Origin: PHAA01 sp022706565
Lineage (GTDB): Bacteria; Bacillota; Syntrophomonadia; Syntrophomonadales; Syntrophomonadaceae
Direction of reading: 5' to 3'
Assembly: GCA_040769385.1 (NCBI GenBank)
Contig: JAXGLD010000002.1
Span: forward strand, 186,001 to 250,000
DNA: 64,000 nt
Part shown: positions 25,209-34,560 of the stretch, piece after piece
Position numbering within the stretch: the first letter of the stretch is position 1
Layout: each line of letters starts with the position of its first letter
Notes under the pieces: generated by a model
What the model saw: the letters and a program-made list of their open reading frames with translations, nothing else
Told to the model about the DNA's origin: nothing
Database searches by the model: none
Position numbers and translations under genes: made by a program

Positions 25209-26609
25209 CTAAAGTATGAAACGGCTTAAATCCTCGTCCTGCACAATTGTGCTTAACCTGGTCTCGACATAGTTACGGTCGATAACGATCTCCTGCCCCG
25301 ACATATAGGCAGCTTCAAAAAGCAAATCCTCCAGGACTTTCTCCATGATTGTATGCAGCCGCCGGGCCCCGATATTTTCAGTTCGGGCATTGACTTCGTA
25401 GGCGATCTCGGCAATATACTCGACCGCTTCGTCGGCGAAATGCACAGCCAGCCCTTCCGTGCCTAATAAGGCCGTATATTGCTTTAAGAGTGAATTATAG
25501 GGTTCCCGCAATATTCGCACCAGATCTTCCTTTTTCAAATTTTCCAATTCCACCCGGATCGGAAAACGGCCCTGCAGTTCTGGAATCAAATCCGATGGCT
25601 TGCTGACATGGAAGGCTCCCGCGGCTATGAAAAGAATGTGGTCGGTTTTGACTGGCCCATATTTGGTGATTACCGTGGAACCTTCGATAATAGGGAGTAT
25701 ATCGCGTTGCACCCCGCCCCGCGAGACATCGGGACCATAGGAACCCTCTTTGCTGGCGATCTTGTCGATCTCATCCAGGAAAACCAATCCATCCTGCTCC
25801 ACCCGCCTAATGGCCTCGCGGTTGGCTTCATCGGTATCGATGAGCCGCATCGCCTCCTCATGGCTCAGGATCTCGCGGGCTTCTTTGACTTTTAACTTGC
25901 GCTTCTTGCTGGACTTGGGCAACAGCCCTCCCAACATGTCCTGGAAATTGACCCCCATTTCCTCAACACCCGAACCTGAGATGATCTCCATGAACGAGTT
26001 GTTCCTTTCCTCAACGTCTATTTCGACTATCTCATCCTCAAGTTCCTTGCGGGCCAGTTTCCGGCGGATGATTTCTCTTTGGTTCTCAGCTTCCTTCAAC
26101 TGGCGCTGGAAATCCTCATTATCGCGGGGGTTATGCTGTACCTGCCCCATCAGGAATTCCAACGGGTTTTTATTATAAGCAGTCGGTTTGGCAGGCAGGG
26201 GATACAAGTAGTCAATCAGTCTTTCCTCAGCCAAAGCCGCTCCCTTTTCCCGGACCTCGTCCATTTTTTCCTGTTTCACCATCCGCAAGGCGGTCTCTAC
26301 TAAATCCCGGATCATGGAATCGACGTCCCGCCCCACGTAACCGACTTCCGTGAACTTACTAGCCTCCACCTTAATAAACGGGGCTTTGACCAGTTTGGCC
26401 AGCCTTCGCGCGATCTCCGTCTTGCCTACCCCGGTGGAACCTATCATAATAATGTTCTTCGGATATATCTCCTCGCTCAATTCCTGGGGCAGCATCTTGC
26501 GTCGGTACCGGTTACGCAAAGCGATGGCCACTGCTTTTTTGGCTTCTTGCTGCCCTACGATGTATTTGTCCAGTGCCTCCACTATTTCTTTCGGTGTAAG
26601 ATTATGCAA
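25209..26609 (-). CDS. hslU: HslU (ClpY) ATPase subunit of the HslUV protease
   Basis: AAA+ unfoldase that feeds proteins to HslV. It has 466 residues: N-terminal LTPKEIVEALDKYIVGQ, Walker A GSTGVGKTEIAR (about residue 57), GYVGRDVDSMIRDL pore-loop region, a charged I-domain (about 110-245), Walker B VFLDEIDKIA, sensor motif GRFPIRVEL, and the C-terminal LSRFIL tail that docks in HslV. It follows hslV by 24 bp. The usual downstream codY is not found here; the strand changes instead. Confidence 0.96.
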   Translation of the reverse strand: MHNLTPKEIVEALDKYIVGQQEAKKAVAIALRNRYRRKMLPQELSEEIYPKNIIMIGSTGVGKTEIARRLAKLVKAPFIKVEASKFTEVGYVGRDVDSMIRDLVETALRMVKQEKMDEVREKGAALAEERLIDYLYPLPAKPTAYNKNPLEFLMGQVQHNPRDNEDFQRQLKEAENQREIIRRKLARKELEDEIVEIDVEERNNSFMEIISGSGVEEMGVNFQDMLGGLLPKSSKKRKLKVKEAREILSHEEAMRLIDTDEANREAIRRVEQDGLVFLDEIDKIASKEGSYGPDVSRGGVQRDILPIIEGSTVITKYGPVKTDHILFIAAGAFHVSKPSDLIPELQGRFPIRVELENLKKEDLVRILREPYNSLLKQYTALLGTEGLAVHFADEAVEYIAEIAYEVNARTENIGARRLHTIMEKVLEDLLFEAAYMSGQEIVIDRNYVETRLSTIVQDEDLSRFIL

Positions 26610-26633
26610 GACAAAATCTCCTTTTTAGTCATT

Positions 26634-27167
26634 CTATTCAACTACCTCCACGGTAATATGGTCGTTGGTATATACGCATATTTCCCCGGCGATCTTCATT
26701 GCTTCATGAGCTATCTCTGCCGCCGATAAATCAGTAAAACGGGCCAAGGCCCGAGCTGCTGCCAGAGCGTAGGAACCGCCTGAACCGATGGCGGTGATAC
26801 CATCGTCCGGTTCGATCACCTCGCCATTACCCGACACTATGAACATCTTCTCCCGGTCGGCCACGATGAGCAGGGCTTCCAACTTGCGCAGAATCCTGTC
26901 CGTACGCCATTCCTTGGCTATCTCCACCGCTGCCCGGGTTAGATTGCCCCCGGTGGCTTTGAGCTTCTCCTCGAACTTGGCGAACAATGTGAAGGCATCG
27001 GCTACTGAACCAGCAAATCCGGCCACAACCTTCCCTTCATAAATCTTCCTGATCTTGACCGCATTATTCTTCATAACTACATTCTGGCCGAAGGTCACCT
27101 GACCATCTCCGGCTATAGCCATCTGGCCGTCCTTTTTCACTGCTACAATGGTTGTTCCTTCAAACAC
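26634..27167 (-). CDS. hslV: HslV (ClpQ) threonine peptidase subunit
   Basis: Proteasome-like peptidase, 177 residues, with TTIVAVKKDGQMAIAGDGQVTFGQ at the N-terminus, GFAGSVADAFTL (about residue 48) and GSGGSYALAAARAL (about 123). The start is GTG at 27167 after GGAGG. The catalytic Thr of the TT pair is at residue 5, not residue 2, so either a short propeptide is removed or the active nucleophile differs, as noted for some Firmicute HslV/CodW proteins. Between xerC (6 bp) and hslU. Confidence 0.96.
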   Translation of the reverse strand: MFEGTTIVAVKKDGQMAIAGDGQVTFGQNVVMKNNAVKIRKIYEGKVVAGFAGSVADAFTLFAKFEEKLKATGGNLTRAAVEIAKEWRTDRILRKLEALLIVADREKMFIVSGNGEVIEPDDGITAIGSGGSYALAAARALARFTDLSAAEIAHEAMKIAGEICVYTNDHITVEVVE

Positions 27168-27173
27168 CTGGCC

Positions 27174-28112
27174 TCACCTCCGCGGATGATTTTCTTCATG
27201 AATAGTCTTTAATCTGTCTTTGGTCACATGAGTATAGATCTGTGTAGTGGATAGTTTAACATGTCCGAGCAACTCTTGCACCGAGCGCAGGTCAGCACCG
27301 TTATTCAGGAGATGGGTGGCAAACGTATGTCTCAGGGTGTGGGGAGTAACCTTTTGATGTATGGCCAGCTGCTCCACGTATTTATTGAGAATATTGCGGA
27401 TACTGCGGGCAGTCAAACGACCGCCTGATTTATTCAGGAAAAGGGCCGGGGTGTTTTGACTACTACGGGAAAGCAGGACTGGCCTTCCCTTATCCAGGTA
27501 AGCCGCAATAGCCCGCTTGCACTTGGCTCCCATCGGTGCCATGCGTTGCTTGCGGCCCTTACCCATAATCATGATCCAGCCTTCCTTGCAATCCAGGTCG
27601 TCGATGTTGATACCTACCAACTCACTCACCCGGACCCCGGCTGCATACAGGGTCTCGAGAATAGCCTTGTCTCTTAAGCCTGACGGGCTTTTGGTATCAG
27701 GGGCTGCAATGAGCATACGCATCTCCATGGGGTAGAGGAAGCGGGGTAGTCTCTTCTCCTGCCGGGGGGTGGAGACATTCGTAATAGGGTTGCCGGCCAG
27801 CAGGTTTTCCCGGCACAGGTATTTGACAAATGAGCGTAGGGCAGCCATCTTGCGGGCTATGGTAGCCCGACTCAAATCATGATTGAACATCTGGACTATG
27901 TACTCCCGGGCGGATAAATTGGTAACCGCGGAGACTGATAGGGCCGTTTTTTCAAGACCATGAAAACCAGCCAGGAAATCCAAATACTGATCCAGGTCGG
28001 TCTGATACCCGATCAGGGTCAATGGGGAGGCACTCTTTTCCACGCGGAGATAAGCCAAAAATGAAGGGATTTCATTGGCCAGCAAGGTGTTTGATTCAGG
28101 TTCTGTGGTCAT
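27174..28112 (-). CDS. xerC: Tyrosine recombinase XerC
   Basis: Site-specific recombinase for chromosome dimer resolution. It has 312 residues from the ATG at 28112, which follows TTGGAGG; an in-frame ATG at 28133 overlaps trmFO. The N-terminal SAM-like domain has SPLTLIGYQTDLDQYL. The catalytic domain shows Arg in YAAGVRVSELVGI, the HTLRHTFATHLLNNGADLRSVQELLGH block, and the Tyr nucleophile in STTQIYTHV. Family position topA-trmFO-xerC-hslV-hslU is standard, so this is the housekeeping enzyme and not an element integrase. Confidence 0.95.
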   Translation of the reverse strand: MTTEPESNTLLANEIPSFLAYLRVEKSASPLTLIGYQTDLDQYLDFLAGFHGLEKTALSVSAVTNLSAREYIVQMFNHDLSRATIARKMAALRSFVKYLCRENLLAGNPITNVSTPRQEKRLPRFLYPMEMRMLIAAPDTKSPSGLRDKAILETLYAAGVRVSELVGINIDDLDCKEGWIMIMGKGRKQRMAPMGAKCKRAIAAYLDKGRPVLLSRSSQNTPALFLNKSGGRLTARSIRNILNKYVEQLAIHQKVTPHTLRHTFATHLLNNGADLRSVQELLGHVKLSTTQIYTHVTKDRLKTIHEENHPRR

Positions 28113-28129
28113 GGTGTCCTCCAAACCTC

Positions 28130-29458
28130 TCATGCTTCTGTACCCGGAAGCCCGGCCTGGCTGAGAAATTCCATCATCTTTTGACCTGACCGGGTGGCAT
28201 AAGCCTCATATCGTTTCTTCTTATCCTTCACTGGCATCTCCAGTGGAGGCAGAATGCCAAAATTGGCGTTGACGGGCTGAAAGTCAGTCTGGGTGGGATC
28301 GGTTATAAAAGCCAGCAAGGCCCCCATCATGGTGTTTGGATCCATCCTTAAGGGCGCATTGCCCCGGCAGCGGCGCAGTGCATTGACTCCAGCCAGGATC
28401 CCCGTAGCGGCTGATTCCATGTATCCCTCCACTCCCGTGATCTGCCCGGCAAAAAACCAATTGGGGTTCTGTCTTAACTGCAAGGTGCACAGCAAAACCC
28501 GGGGGCTGTTTATGTAGGTATTACGATGCATGACTCCGTATCTTACAAATTCCGCATTCGCCAGCCCCGGTATCAAGCGAAAAATCCGGTCCTGTTCGCC
28601 CCATTTGAGCCGGGTCTGAAACCCGACAAGGCCAAGGACCGTACCTTCTTTATTCTCTTGCCGCAGTTGGACCACCGCCCAGGCCCGCTGGCCGGTGCGC
28701 GGATCTATCAGACCCACCGGCCGCAGGGGGCCGAATCTGAGAGTGTCCAGGCCCCGGCGGCCCATGACTTCTATGGGCATACAACCCGAGAAAAAGAGGT
28801 TCTTGTCAATACTATGACCCTCGGCAATATCCGCTTGTACCAGTTCCTGGTAAAAGTGCTCATATTCGTCCCGGCTCATGGGGCAATTGTAATAATCGCT
28901 GTCACCCTTGCCGTAGCGAGAGGCCTTAAATATCCTCTCCATATCCAAACTCTCCAAGGTAACGCTGGGGGCGACCGCATCATAGAAAAACAGGTTCTTT
29001 TCACCGGTGATCCGGCTCAATTCCCGGTACAATGCATCCGAAGTGAGCGGGCCGGTTGCTATTATGCAGACCTCATCGGCGGGCGGGGCCTCCACCTCCT
29101 GGCGGATGATTTCAATGTTGGGGTGGTTTTCTATCCGTTCGGAAACCAGCTGCGCGAAGTATTCCCTATCGACGGCTAGAGCCGATCCGGCGGGAACCCT
29201 GGCCTGTTCCGCACATTCCAGGATCAGTGACCCCAAGGTCCGCATTTCCTTCTTAAGCAATCCTTGGGCTGTGGCTGGCAGGTCCGATTTCAGTGAATTG
29301 CTGCAAACCAGCTCCGCCAGATGCGCCGAGCGGTGAACCGGGGTCATCCGTACCGGTCTCATTTCATAGAGTCTTATCCTCATACCAGCCTGGGCCGCAT
29401 GGTAGGCCGCTTCGCAGCCAGCCAGGCCGCCGCCGATCACGTTAATGGGCGACAACAT
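28130..29458 (-). CDS. trmFO: Folate-dependent tRNA (uracil-54-C5) methyltransferase TrmFO
   Basis: Makes ribothymidine at position 54 of tRNA using methylene-tetrahydrofolate and FADH2. It has 442 residues from the ATG at 29458, preceded by GAGGGAAC. The FAD motif NVIGGGLAGCEAAYHAA is at the N-terminus, followed by RPVRMTPVHRS, LVCSNSLKS, GCMPIEVMGRRG and FAGQITGVEGYMESAATG. The start overlaps the topA stop by 17 bp. In-frame codons further upstream fall inside topA and give a non-conserved extension. Confidence 0.96.
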   Translation of the reverse strand: MLSPINVIGGGLAGCEAAYHAAQAGMRIRLYEMRPVRMTPVHRSAHLAELVCSNSLKSDLPATAQGLLKKEMRTLGSLILECAEQARVPAGSALAVDREYFAQLVSERIENHPNIEIIRQEVEAPPADEVCIIATGPLTSDALYRELSRITGEKNLFFYDAVAPSVTLESLDMERIFKASRYGKGDSDYYNCPMSRDEYEHFYQELVQADIAEGHSIDKNLFFSGCMPIEVMGRRGLDTLRFGPLRPVGLIDPRTGQRAWAVVQLRQENKEGTVLGLVGFQTRLKWGEQDRIFRLIPGLANAEFVRYGVMHRNTYINSPRVLLCTLQLRQNPNWFFAGQITGVEGYMESAATGILAGVNALRRCRGNAPLRMDPNTMMGALLAFITDPTQTDFQPVNANFGILPPLEMPVKDKKKRYEAYATRSGQKMMEFLSQAGLPGTEA

Positions 29459-31529
29459 GTTCCCTCGATTCGGATCGATGCTTGCATTCCGGATTCTGAC
29501 AGACCGCTTGTGAACCTTGCTTGTTGTATTTCTCCACCATCGCATCGCCACAGATCGGGCATTTCTCTCCGGTGGGTTTGTTCCAGGAGCGGAAGTTGCA
29601 TTCCGGGTAGTTCTTGCATCCGTAGTACCTTCGCCCTTTTTTCGATTTTAGGGCCAATACCGGTCCGCTGCATATTGGGCAGTTCACTCCTGCCTCTTCG
29701 TTGATGGACTCAGTATAGCGGCAATCCGGGAATCCAGAACAAGCTATAAACTTGCCAAAGCGGCCGTGCTTGATGAGCAAGGGCTTGCCGCACTGAGGAC
29801 ATTCCTTACCGGCATCCTCGTCTTTTATTTCCACCTTTTCTATAAGGTCCTGGGCCTTTTCAAGATCGGCATTGAATGGATCGTAAAAATCCCTGATTAC
29901 TTCCTTCCAGTTCATTTTGCCTTCTTCGACCAAATCCAGTTCTTCTTCCATACGAGCCGTAAAACCAATATCCACGATGTTGCCGAAGTGCTGGGTAAGC
30001 AGATCCACTACTATGTAACCAAGTTCGGTAGGTACAAATTGCTTATTCTGCCGTTCTACATAACTCCGCTTGATTATGGTCTCGATGATAGGCGCATAAG
30101 TGCTGGGGCGACCAATATTCTTCTCTTCCAGGAGTTTCACCAAGCTGGCATCGGTATAGCGGGGCGGCGGTTGGGTAAAGTGCTGCTCGGGGATTAGTTT
30201 TTCCAATTGCAGAGGCTGCCCATCCTCCATATCGGGGATGGGGTTTCTGACCTCATCCTCCTCATCTTTATATACCTTTTTATACCCAGGGAACTTCAGT
30301 TGGGATGAACTGGCCCGCAAACCGTACTCTCCCGCGTTGATCTCGGCCTTGACCGTATCATAGCGGGCCGCCGCCATCTGGCTGGCCACAAAACGCTCCC
30401 ATATCAACTTATAAAGGCGATATTGGTCGCGGCTGAGATACTGTTTAATACTGTCGGGGGTACGGATCACCGATGACGGCCGGATGGCTTCATGAGCATC
30501 TTGAGCTGATTTGCGGCTCTTATATTGATTCGGAGTATGAGGAGCAAAAGAATCCCCATATTCGGCTTTGATGAAATCCAGTGCCTCCGCCTGGGCCGTA
30601 TTGGCAATCCGGGTAGAATCGGTACGCAGATAGGTGATCAACCCGACCGCGCCCTTTTTGCCTAATTCCAAACCCTCATACATTTCCTGGGCTACCCGCA
30701 TGGTTCGGCTGGGGGAAAAGCCTAATCTCCTCGAAGCCTCTTGCTGCAGGGTACTGGTTGTGAAAGGTGGTTTGGGCCGTATTTGTTTTTCCTTTTTTTC
30801 AAGGCTCTTTAAAATATACTCCGCACCTTGCAGGTAATCGGCCACCTTTTGCTGTTCGCTGGCGTTCTTGATTTCCAGTTTGCGTCCCCGGTAGGAAAGC
30901 AGGTTGGCGCTGAATTGACTGCTGCCATCTTTAGATAGAAGAACCTCAATGGTCCAGTATTCTTCTGGTTTAAAATCCTGAATCTCCTTCTCCCGTTCGC
31001 AGATAACCTTGACCACCACCGATTGCACCCGCCCGGCACTGAGCCCTTTGCGAACCTTGCTCCATAACAAGGGGCTAAGGTTGTATCCCACCAGACGATC
31101 CAAAACCCGCCGGGCCTGCTGGGCATTAACCAGGTTGACATCAACCGGCCGGGAGTTCTTGATAGCCCTTTTGATAGCCTCGGAAGTTATCTCATTGAAC
31201 TCTATCCGGCACTTGGAGCCCTCGGGAATATTGATGAAGTTCTGCAGATGCCAGGCGATGGCCTCTCCTTCGCGGTCAGGGTCGGTAGCCAGCAGTACCC
31301 GGGAGGATTTCTTGGCCTCATTCCTTATTTCCTTAAGAATCTCCCCCTTACCGCGGATGGTAATGTATTGGGGTTCAAAATTGTTGTTGACATCTATACC
31401 CAGCTTGCTCTTGGGCAAATCCCTTATGTGTCCGACACTTGCTTTCACGCGGTAGTTCTTGCCTAAAAATTTGGCTATGGTCTTCGCCTTGGCGGCGGAC
31501 TCGACGATCACCAGAGTATGGTCGGCCAA
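29442..31529 (-). CDS. topA: DNA topoisomerase I (type IA)
   Basis: Relaxes negative supercoils. It has 695 residues: Toprim domain (VIVESAAKAKTIAKFLG, DPDREGEAIAWHL), the active-site Tyr in VGLITYLRTDSTRI (about residue 298), and three C-terminal Cys4 zinc modules (CPQCGKP, CPICSGP and CPICGDA, each closed by a Cys-x4/5-Pro-(D/E)-Cys pair). The start is TTG at 31529 after GAGGTGATATT. It lies downstream of dprA on the same strand. Confidence 0.97.
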   Translation of the reverse strand: MADHTLVIVESAAKAKTIAKFLGKNYRVKASVGHIRDLPKSKLGIDVNNNFEPQYITIRGKGEILKEIRNEAKKSSRVLLATDPDREGEAIAWHLQNFINIPEGSKCRIEFNEITSEAIKRAIKNSRPVDVNLVNAQQARRVLDRLVGYNLSPLLWSKVRKGLSAGRVQSVVVKVICEREKEIQDFKPEEYWTIEVLLSKDGSSQFSANLLSYRGRKLEIKNASEQQKVADYLQGAEYILKSLEKKEKQIRPKPPFTTSTLQQEASRRLGFSPSRTMRVAQEMYEGLELGKKGAVGLITYLRTDSTRIANTAQAEALDFIKAEYGDSFAPHTPNQYKSRKSAQDAHEAIRPSSVIRTPDSIKQYLSRDQYRLYKLIWERFVASQMAAARYDTVKAEINAGEYGLRASSSQLKFPGYKKVYKDEEDEVRNPIPDMEDGQPLQLEKLIPEQHFTQPPPRYTDASLVKLLEEKNIGRPSTYAPIIETIIKRSYVERQNKQFVPTELGYIVVDLLTQHFGNIVDIGFTARMEEELDLVEEGKMNWKEVIRDFYDPFNADLEKAQDLIEKVEIKDEDAGKECPQCGKPLLIKHGRFGKFIACSGFPDCRYTESINEEAGVNCPICSGPVLALKSKKGRRYYGCKNYPECNFRSWNKPTGEKCPICGDAMVEKYNKQGSQAVCQNPECKHRSESREHVVAH

Positions 31530-31597
31530 AATATCACCTCGTTAGATTTTTGTTGCTCTATATACATACATATGTGAAAAGTAATTTATGTCTGACC

Positions 31598-32689
31598 TTA
31601 AACCTTCACATAGTAATTACCCGGCATAGCTCTAATTATTCCCTCCAATTCCAGTTTCAAAAGCGCTGCACTGAGCTTCCCGACACCTAACCGGGACAGC
31701 TGGACCAATCTATCGAAATGGACCGTGTCATGAGCTAGAGCCTCCAGAACTGCTGCTTCGTCGCTGTCTGCAGGAAAAGCCAAAACGCCCTGTTGAGACG
31801 CCGGATTTACGGCTACATCCATCCCGTATTCATGTAGAATATCATCCAGGCTGTTCACCAAGCAAGCTCCCTGTTTAATTAAGTTATTGGTGCCCATGCT
31901 GTTCTGGCTGTTAATGGGGCCTGGTATGGCAAAAACATCGCGTCCTTGTTCCAGAGCAAAATCGGCTGTGATCAAGGCTCCGCTCCGTTGCTTAGCCTCT
32001 ACTACCAGCACCCCCCGTGATAATCCAGATATGGTGCGATTGCGGGCTGGAAAATTACCCGATTCGGGCTTGGTACCGGGTGCAAACTCGCTGATTACAA
32101 TTCCATTGTCGACTATCTGCTGGTATAGCTTGCGGTTTTCCCGCGGATATATTACATCTATGCCGCTGCCCAATACGGCAGCCGTTTTACCGCCCGCTTC
32201 CAGAGCTCCCCGGTGGGCCTCGGTGTCGATGCCTCTGGCCATACCGCTGACAACAACTACCCCCTGCCCGGCCAATTCCCGGCCGAACCGGAAAGCTTGC
32301 GTCCGGCCATAACTGGTTGCTACCCGGGAGCCAACCACAGCCAGGCAGAATTCATTTAAAATATGGAGGTCACCCCGATAGTAAAAAAGATAGGGCGGAT
32401 CTGCTGTATTCCGCAGCAGCTCTGGATATTCATCGTCCTCCACGCAGCATACTTCAATGCCGTCACGTTGCAGTCGTTCATAAAGGCTGACAGGATCATT
32501 ATGCTGGCGGGCCTGAACGATGCCGGCGCAAGCCGCTGCGGGCAGGGACCAAGTCTTCCACAAGCGGTCATCACCTTCCAAGCAAGCCCGGAAACTCCCC
32601 GCTTGCTGTCTGATCCTGGCCAGGGTCTTATGCCCGATACCCGGTATGCTGTGTATAAAACACAGACAGGCCATTTCCTCTCGTTGCAT
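31598..32689 (-). CDS. dprA: DNA-processing protein DprA (Smf)
   Basis: Loads RecA on incoming single-stranded DNA in transformation; widespread also in non-competent bacteria. From the ATG at 32689 it has 363 residues. An HhH-like N-terminus (IPGIGHKTLARI) is followed by the Rossmann core with GSRVATSYGR, SGMARGIDTEAHRGAL, SEFAPGTKPESGNFPARNRTISGLS, ITADFALEQGRDVFAIPG and TNNLIKQGA. The C-terminal winged helix (HFDRLVQLSRLGVGKL) is complete. A longer in-frame start at 32737 lacks a ribosome site. Confidence 0.94.
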   Translation of the reverse strand: MQREEMACLCFIHSIPGIGHKTLARIRQQAGSFRACLEGDDRLWKTWSLPAAACAGIVQARQHNDPVSLYERLQRDGIEVCCVEDDEYPELLRNTADPPYLFYYRGDLHILNEFCLAVVGSRVATSYGRTQAFRFGRELAGQGVVVVSGMARGIDTEAHRGALEAGGKTAAVLGSGIDVIYPRENRKLYQQIVDNGIVISEFAPGTKPESGNFPARNRTISGLSRGVLVVEAKQRSGALITADFALEQGRDVFAIPGPINSQNSMGTNNLIKQGACLVNSLDDILHEYGMDVAVNPASQQGVLAFPADSDEAAVLEALAHDTVHFDRLVQLSRLGVGKLSAALLKLELEGIIRAMPGNYYVKV

Positions 32690-32934
32690 AGTTACCGCGC
32701 TCCATTTGCTTAGATCAATAACAGCATAATAACACAAATGGAAATTTTATACATCATCTGGCAAGTCCCTAAAGCAATTGATATCACAAAATCCGGGACT
32801 ATGCAAGATTATGCCGCCCCGGCTGGCATTCGAGGCAGGCCAGTCAGGCTTGACGAATCCGGGTAAATTATTGGCAGGGGGGTCTTAACCCCCATTGGCA
32901 GAATAATTATAGGTGCGGTTTATCTGGTTGGTGA

Positions 32935-34302
32935 TCAGGCCTTGATATCAACAACCCCCATAGTCTGGTTGGCCCAAACATCCCATACCTTGATGGCTAT
33001 CTGGCGAGACCGACCCGCTTCGACCCTAACCAGGATATCCAAAGTCAAGGGACCTTGAAACCTGTTTTTTTCTCTAATTACTTGGCAGCAGGAGTTAAAG
33101 ATCCCCTGGTAATCCAGGTCAATCTCCCAGAATTCAATATAGTCGCTGCAATGCTGGCGTTGTAATTGGGGTTCAATATTGAATGGCCGATAATCATCGA
33201 TGCCCAGGTCAACCAGTACGTATCCTTGGTCAAAGCTGCTCAGCCGGGGTTTCTTCAGGACAATTTCGCCGCCCGGCGGGCTTTCATACTGATCTGGGAC
33301 AATTATCGTAAAGGGGCTGGAGCCATTTCTTATCAACCGATACATGGTGGTCTGCAATCCCAATGGGCTGTTGTCGCATAACAACCAGCGCCTTCCGGTT
33401 TGGTTGCACACTTCCGCCAGCGTGCCGGAACCGCTGAAGAAATCTGCTACCAGGCTGCCGGGCCGGGATGCCGCTTCCACCAGCCGCTTCAGCAGCTGCT
33501 TCGGTTTTTGGGTTGGATACTTGAGGTTCTCATGGGCAGTAGGGCTCAGGATTTTGTTGATGTCGGTCCACCAATCCTGCATCAAAGCTCCATCCTGATG
33601 GAGCTGGTAACGATCTCCTTTGACTCTGGTCAATCCTCGCTCCACTGTCCCTTGGGTATAGGGGCGATACTGGGGATTATAGATGTATTCGGGAGTTCGC
33701 GCATACCACAGGATTGAATCATGTTTGCGATGAAAGTGACGCCGTGAATTCCCCCCTCCCCCAAAACACCAGGCAATCTCGTTGATGAAATGGTCCATCC
33801 CGAAGATCTCGTCCAGAAGCACTCGCACATAATGACTAGCATGCCAATCAACATGGACGAAGATGCTCCCCTCCTCGGAGAGCATTTCCTTCATTGCCGC
33901 CAGGCGGGGGTACAGCATATCCAGGTAGGAAGTCAGTCCTGCCGTCCAGCGGTCATGGAAAGCCGGCCTTACCACTGGGTGCTGGTCTGGGCCGGACCCA
34001 ATGTTAATGGATGAATTATAGGCTATATCGGTCATGTAAGGGGGGTCAATGTAGATCAAATCTACACGGGGGTATCCCGCCCACAGCGAAGGGTTGCGCA
34101 TAAAAGCCAAGTTATCGCCCAGGCAAAAGGTGTTTTGGATGGCCTCGGGGGGCGCAAATATCTCTGCTTGTTGATAATAGGACTGGGTACCGATAAAAGG
34201 GTTGATATTTACCCGCTCCAGCTCACGGAATTCCGGGATAGGTTCACTATGATTCCTATCTTTGCTTTCCCAGGTGAGTTCGATCAGTTTCTGCTCCTGC
34301 AT
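32935..34302 (-). CDS. Solitary DNA methyltransferase (DPPY, beta-class order)
   Basis: A 455-residue predicted S-adenosylmethionine-dependent DNA methyltransferase. CLGDNLAFM precedes motif IV DLIYIDPPY (about residue 82), and the SAM-binding motif ADFFSGSGTLAEV comes later (about 283), the order of beta-class adenine or N4-cytosine enzymes; DPPY favours adenine. The C-terminal 120 residues are an unrecognised domain. No restriction enzyme or specificity gene is adjacent, so it looks like an orphan. It stands between dprA and the sporulation sigma genes. The start at 34302 has only a weak GGTGA; an in-frame start at 34356 is possible. Confidence 0.85.
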   Translation of the reverse strand: MQEQKLIELTWESKDRNHSEPIPEFRELERVNINPFIGTQSYYQQAEIFAPPEAIQNTFCLGDNLAFMRNPSLWAGYPRVDLIYIDPPYMTDIAYNSSINIGSGPDQHPVVRPAFHDRWTAGLTSYLDMLYPRLAAMKEMLSEEGSIFVHVDWHASHYVRVLLDEIFGMDHFINEIAWCFGGGGNSRRHFHRKHDSILWYARTPEYIYNPQYRPYTQGTVERGLTRVKGDRYQLHQDGALMQDWWTDINKILSPTAHENLKYPTQKPKQLLKRLVEAASRPGSLVADFFSGSGTLAEVCNQTGRRWLLCDNSPLGLQTTMYRLIRNGSSPFTIIVPDQYESPPGGEIVLKKPRLSSFDQGYVLVDLGIDDYRPFNIEPQLQRQHCSDYIEFWEIDLDYQGIFNSCCQVIREKNRFQGPLTLDILVRVEAGRSRQIAIKVWDVWANQTMGVVDIKA

Positions 34303-34396
34303 GGCATCACCGGCTTTTTGTGCCAGTTTACCACAACAAAAAAGTCCTGTCTTCACAGGACCAACCTATTAACCAGCTATTCTTCCATTAGCGTGG

Positions 34397-34543
34397 CTAT
34401 TGACAACTGGAACTGGCATCCATAAATATCAGGTTGTCATAGGTAAAGGCTTTGGTGCTTTGCCGGGCATTGACCGTCAAAGGCACCATAAGGGCCAATA
34501 TTACGGCGATCAATATTACCGCCAACAGATTGCGATTCTGCAT
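34397..34543 (-). CDS. 48-residue exported or membrane-anchored peptide
   Basis: I do not recognise this peptide. The ATG at 34543 follows a very strong GGAGGGGGCAGG. After MQNRN comes a hydrophobic stretch of about 18 residues (LLAVILIAVILALMVPL) and a possible signal-peptidase site at VNA-RQ, leaving a mature part of about 22 residues ending in DASSSCQ with one Cys. The gene starts 17 bp after sigG on the same strand and is probably cotranscribed with it. A role in the spore envelope would be guesswork. Confidence 0.65.
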   Translation of the reverse strand: MQNRNLLAVILIAVILALMVPLTVNARQSTKAFTYDNLIFMDASSSCQ

Positions 34544-34560
34544 CCTGCCCCCTCCTAGAT

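Noticed and set aside
28526..29179. 217-codon plus-strand open frame
   Set aside because: Antisense to trmFO, which has the full family motif set on the other strand.
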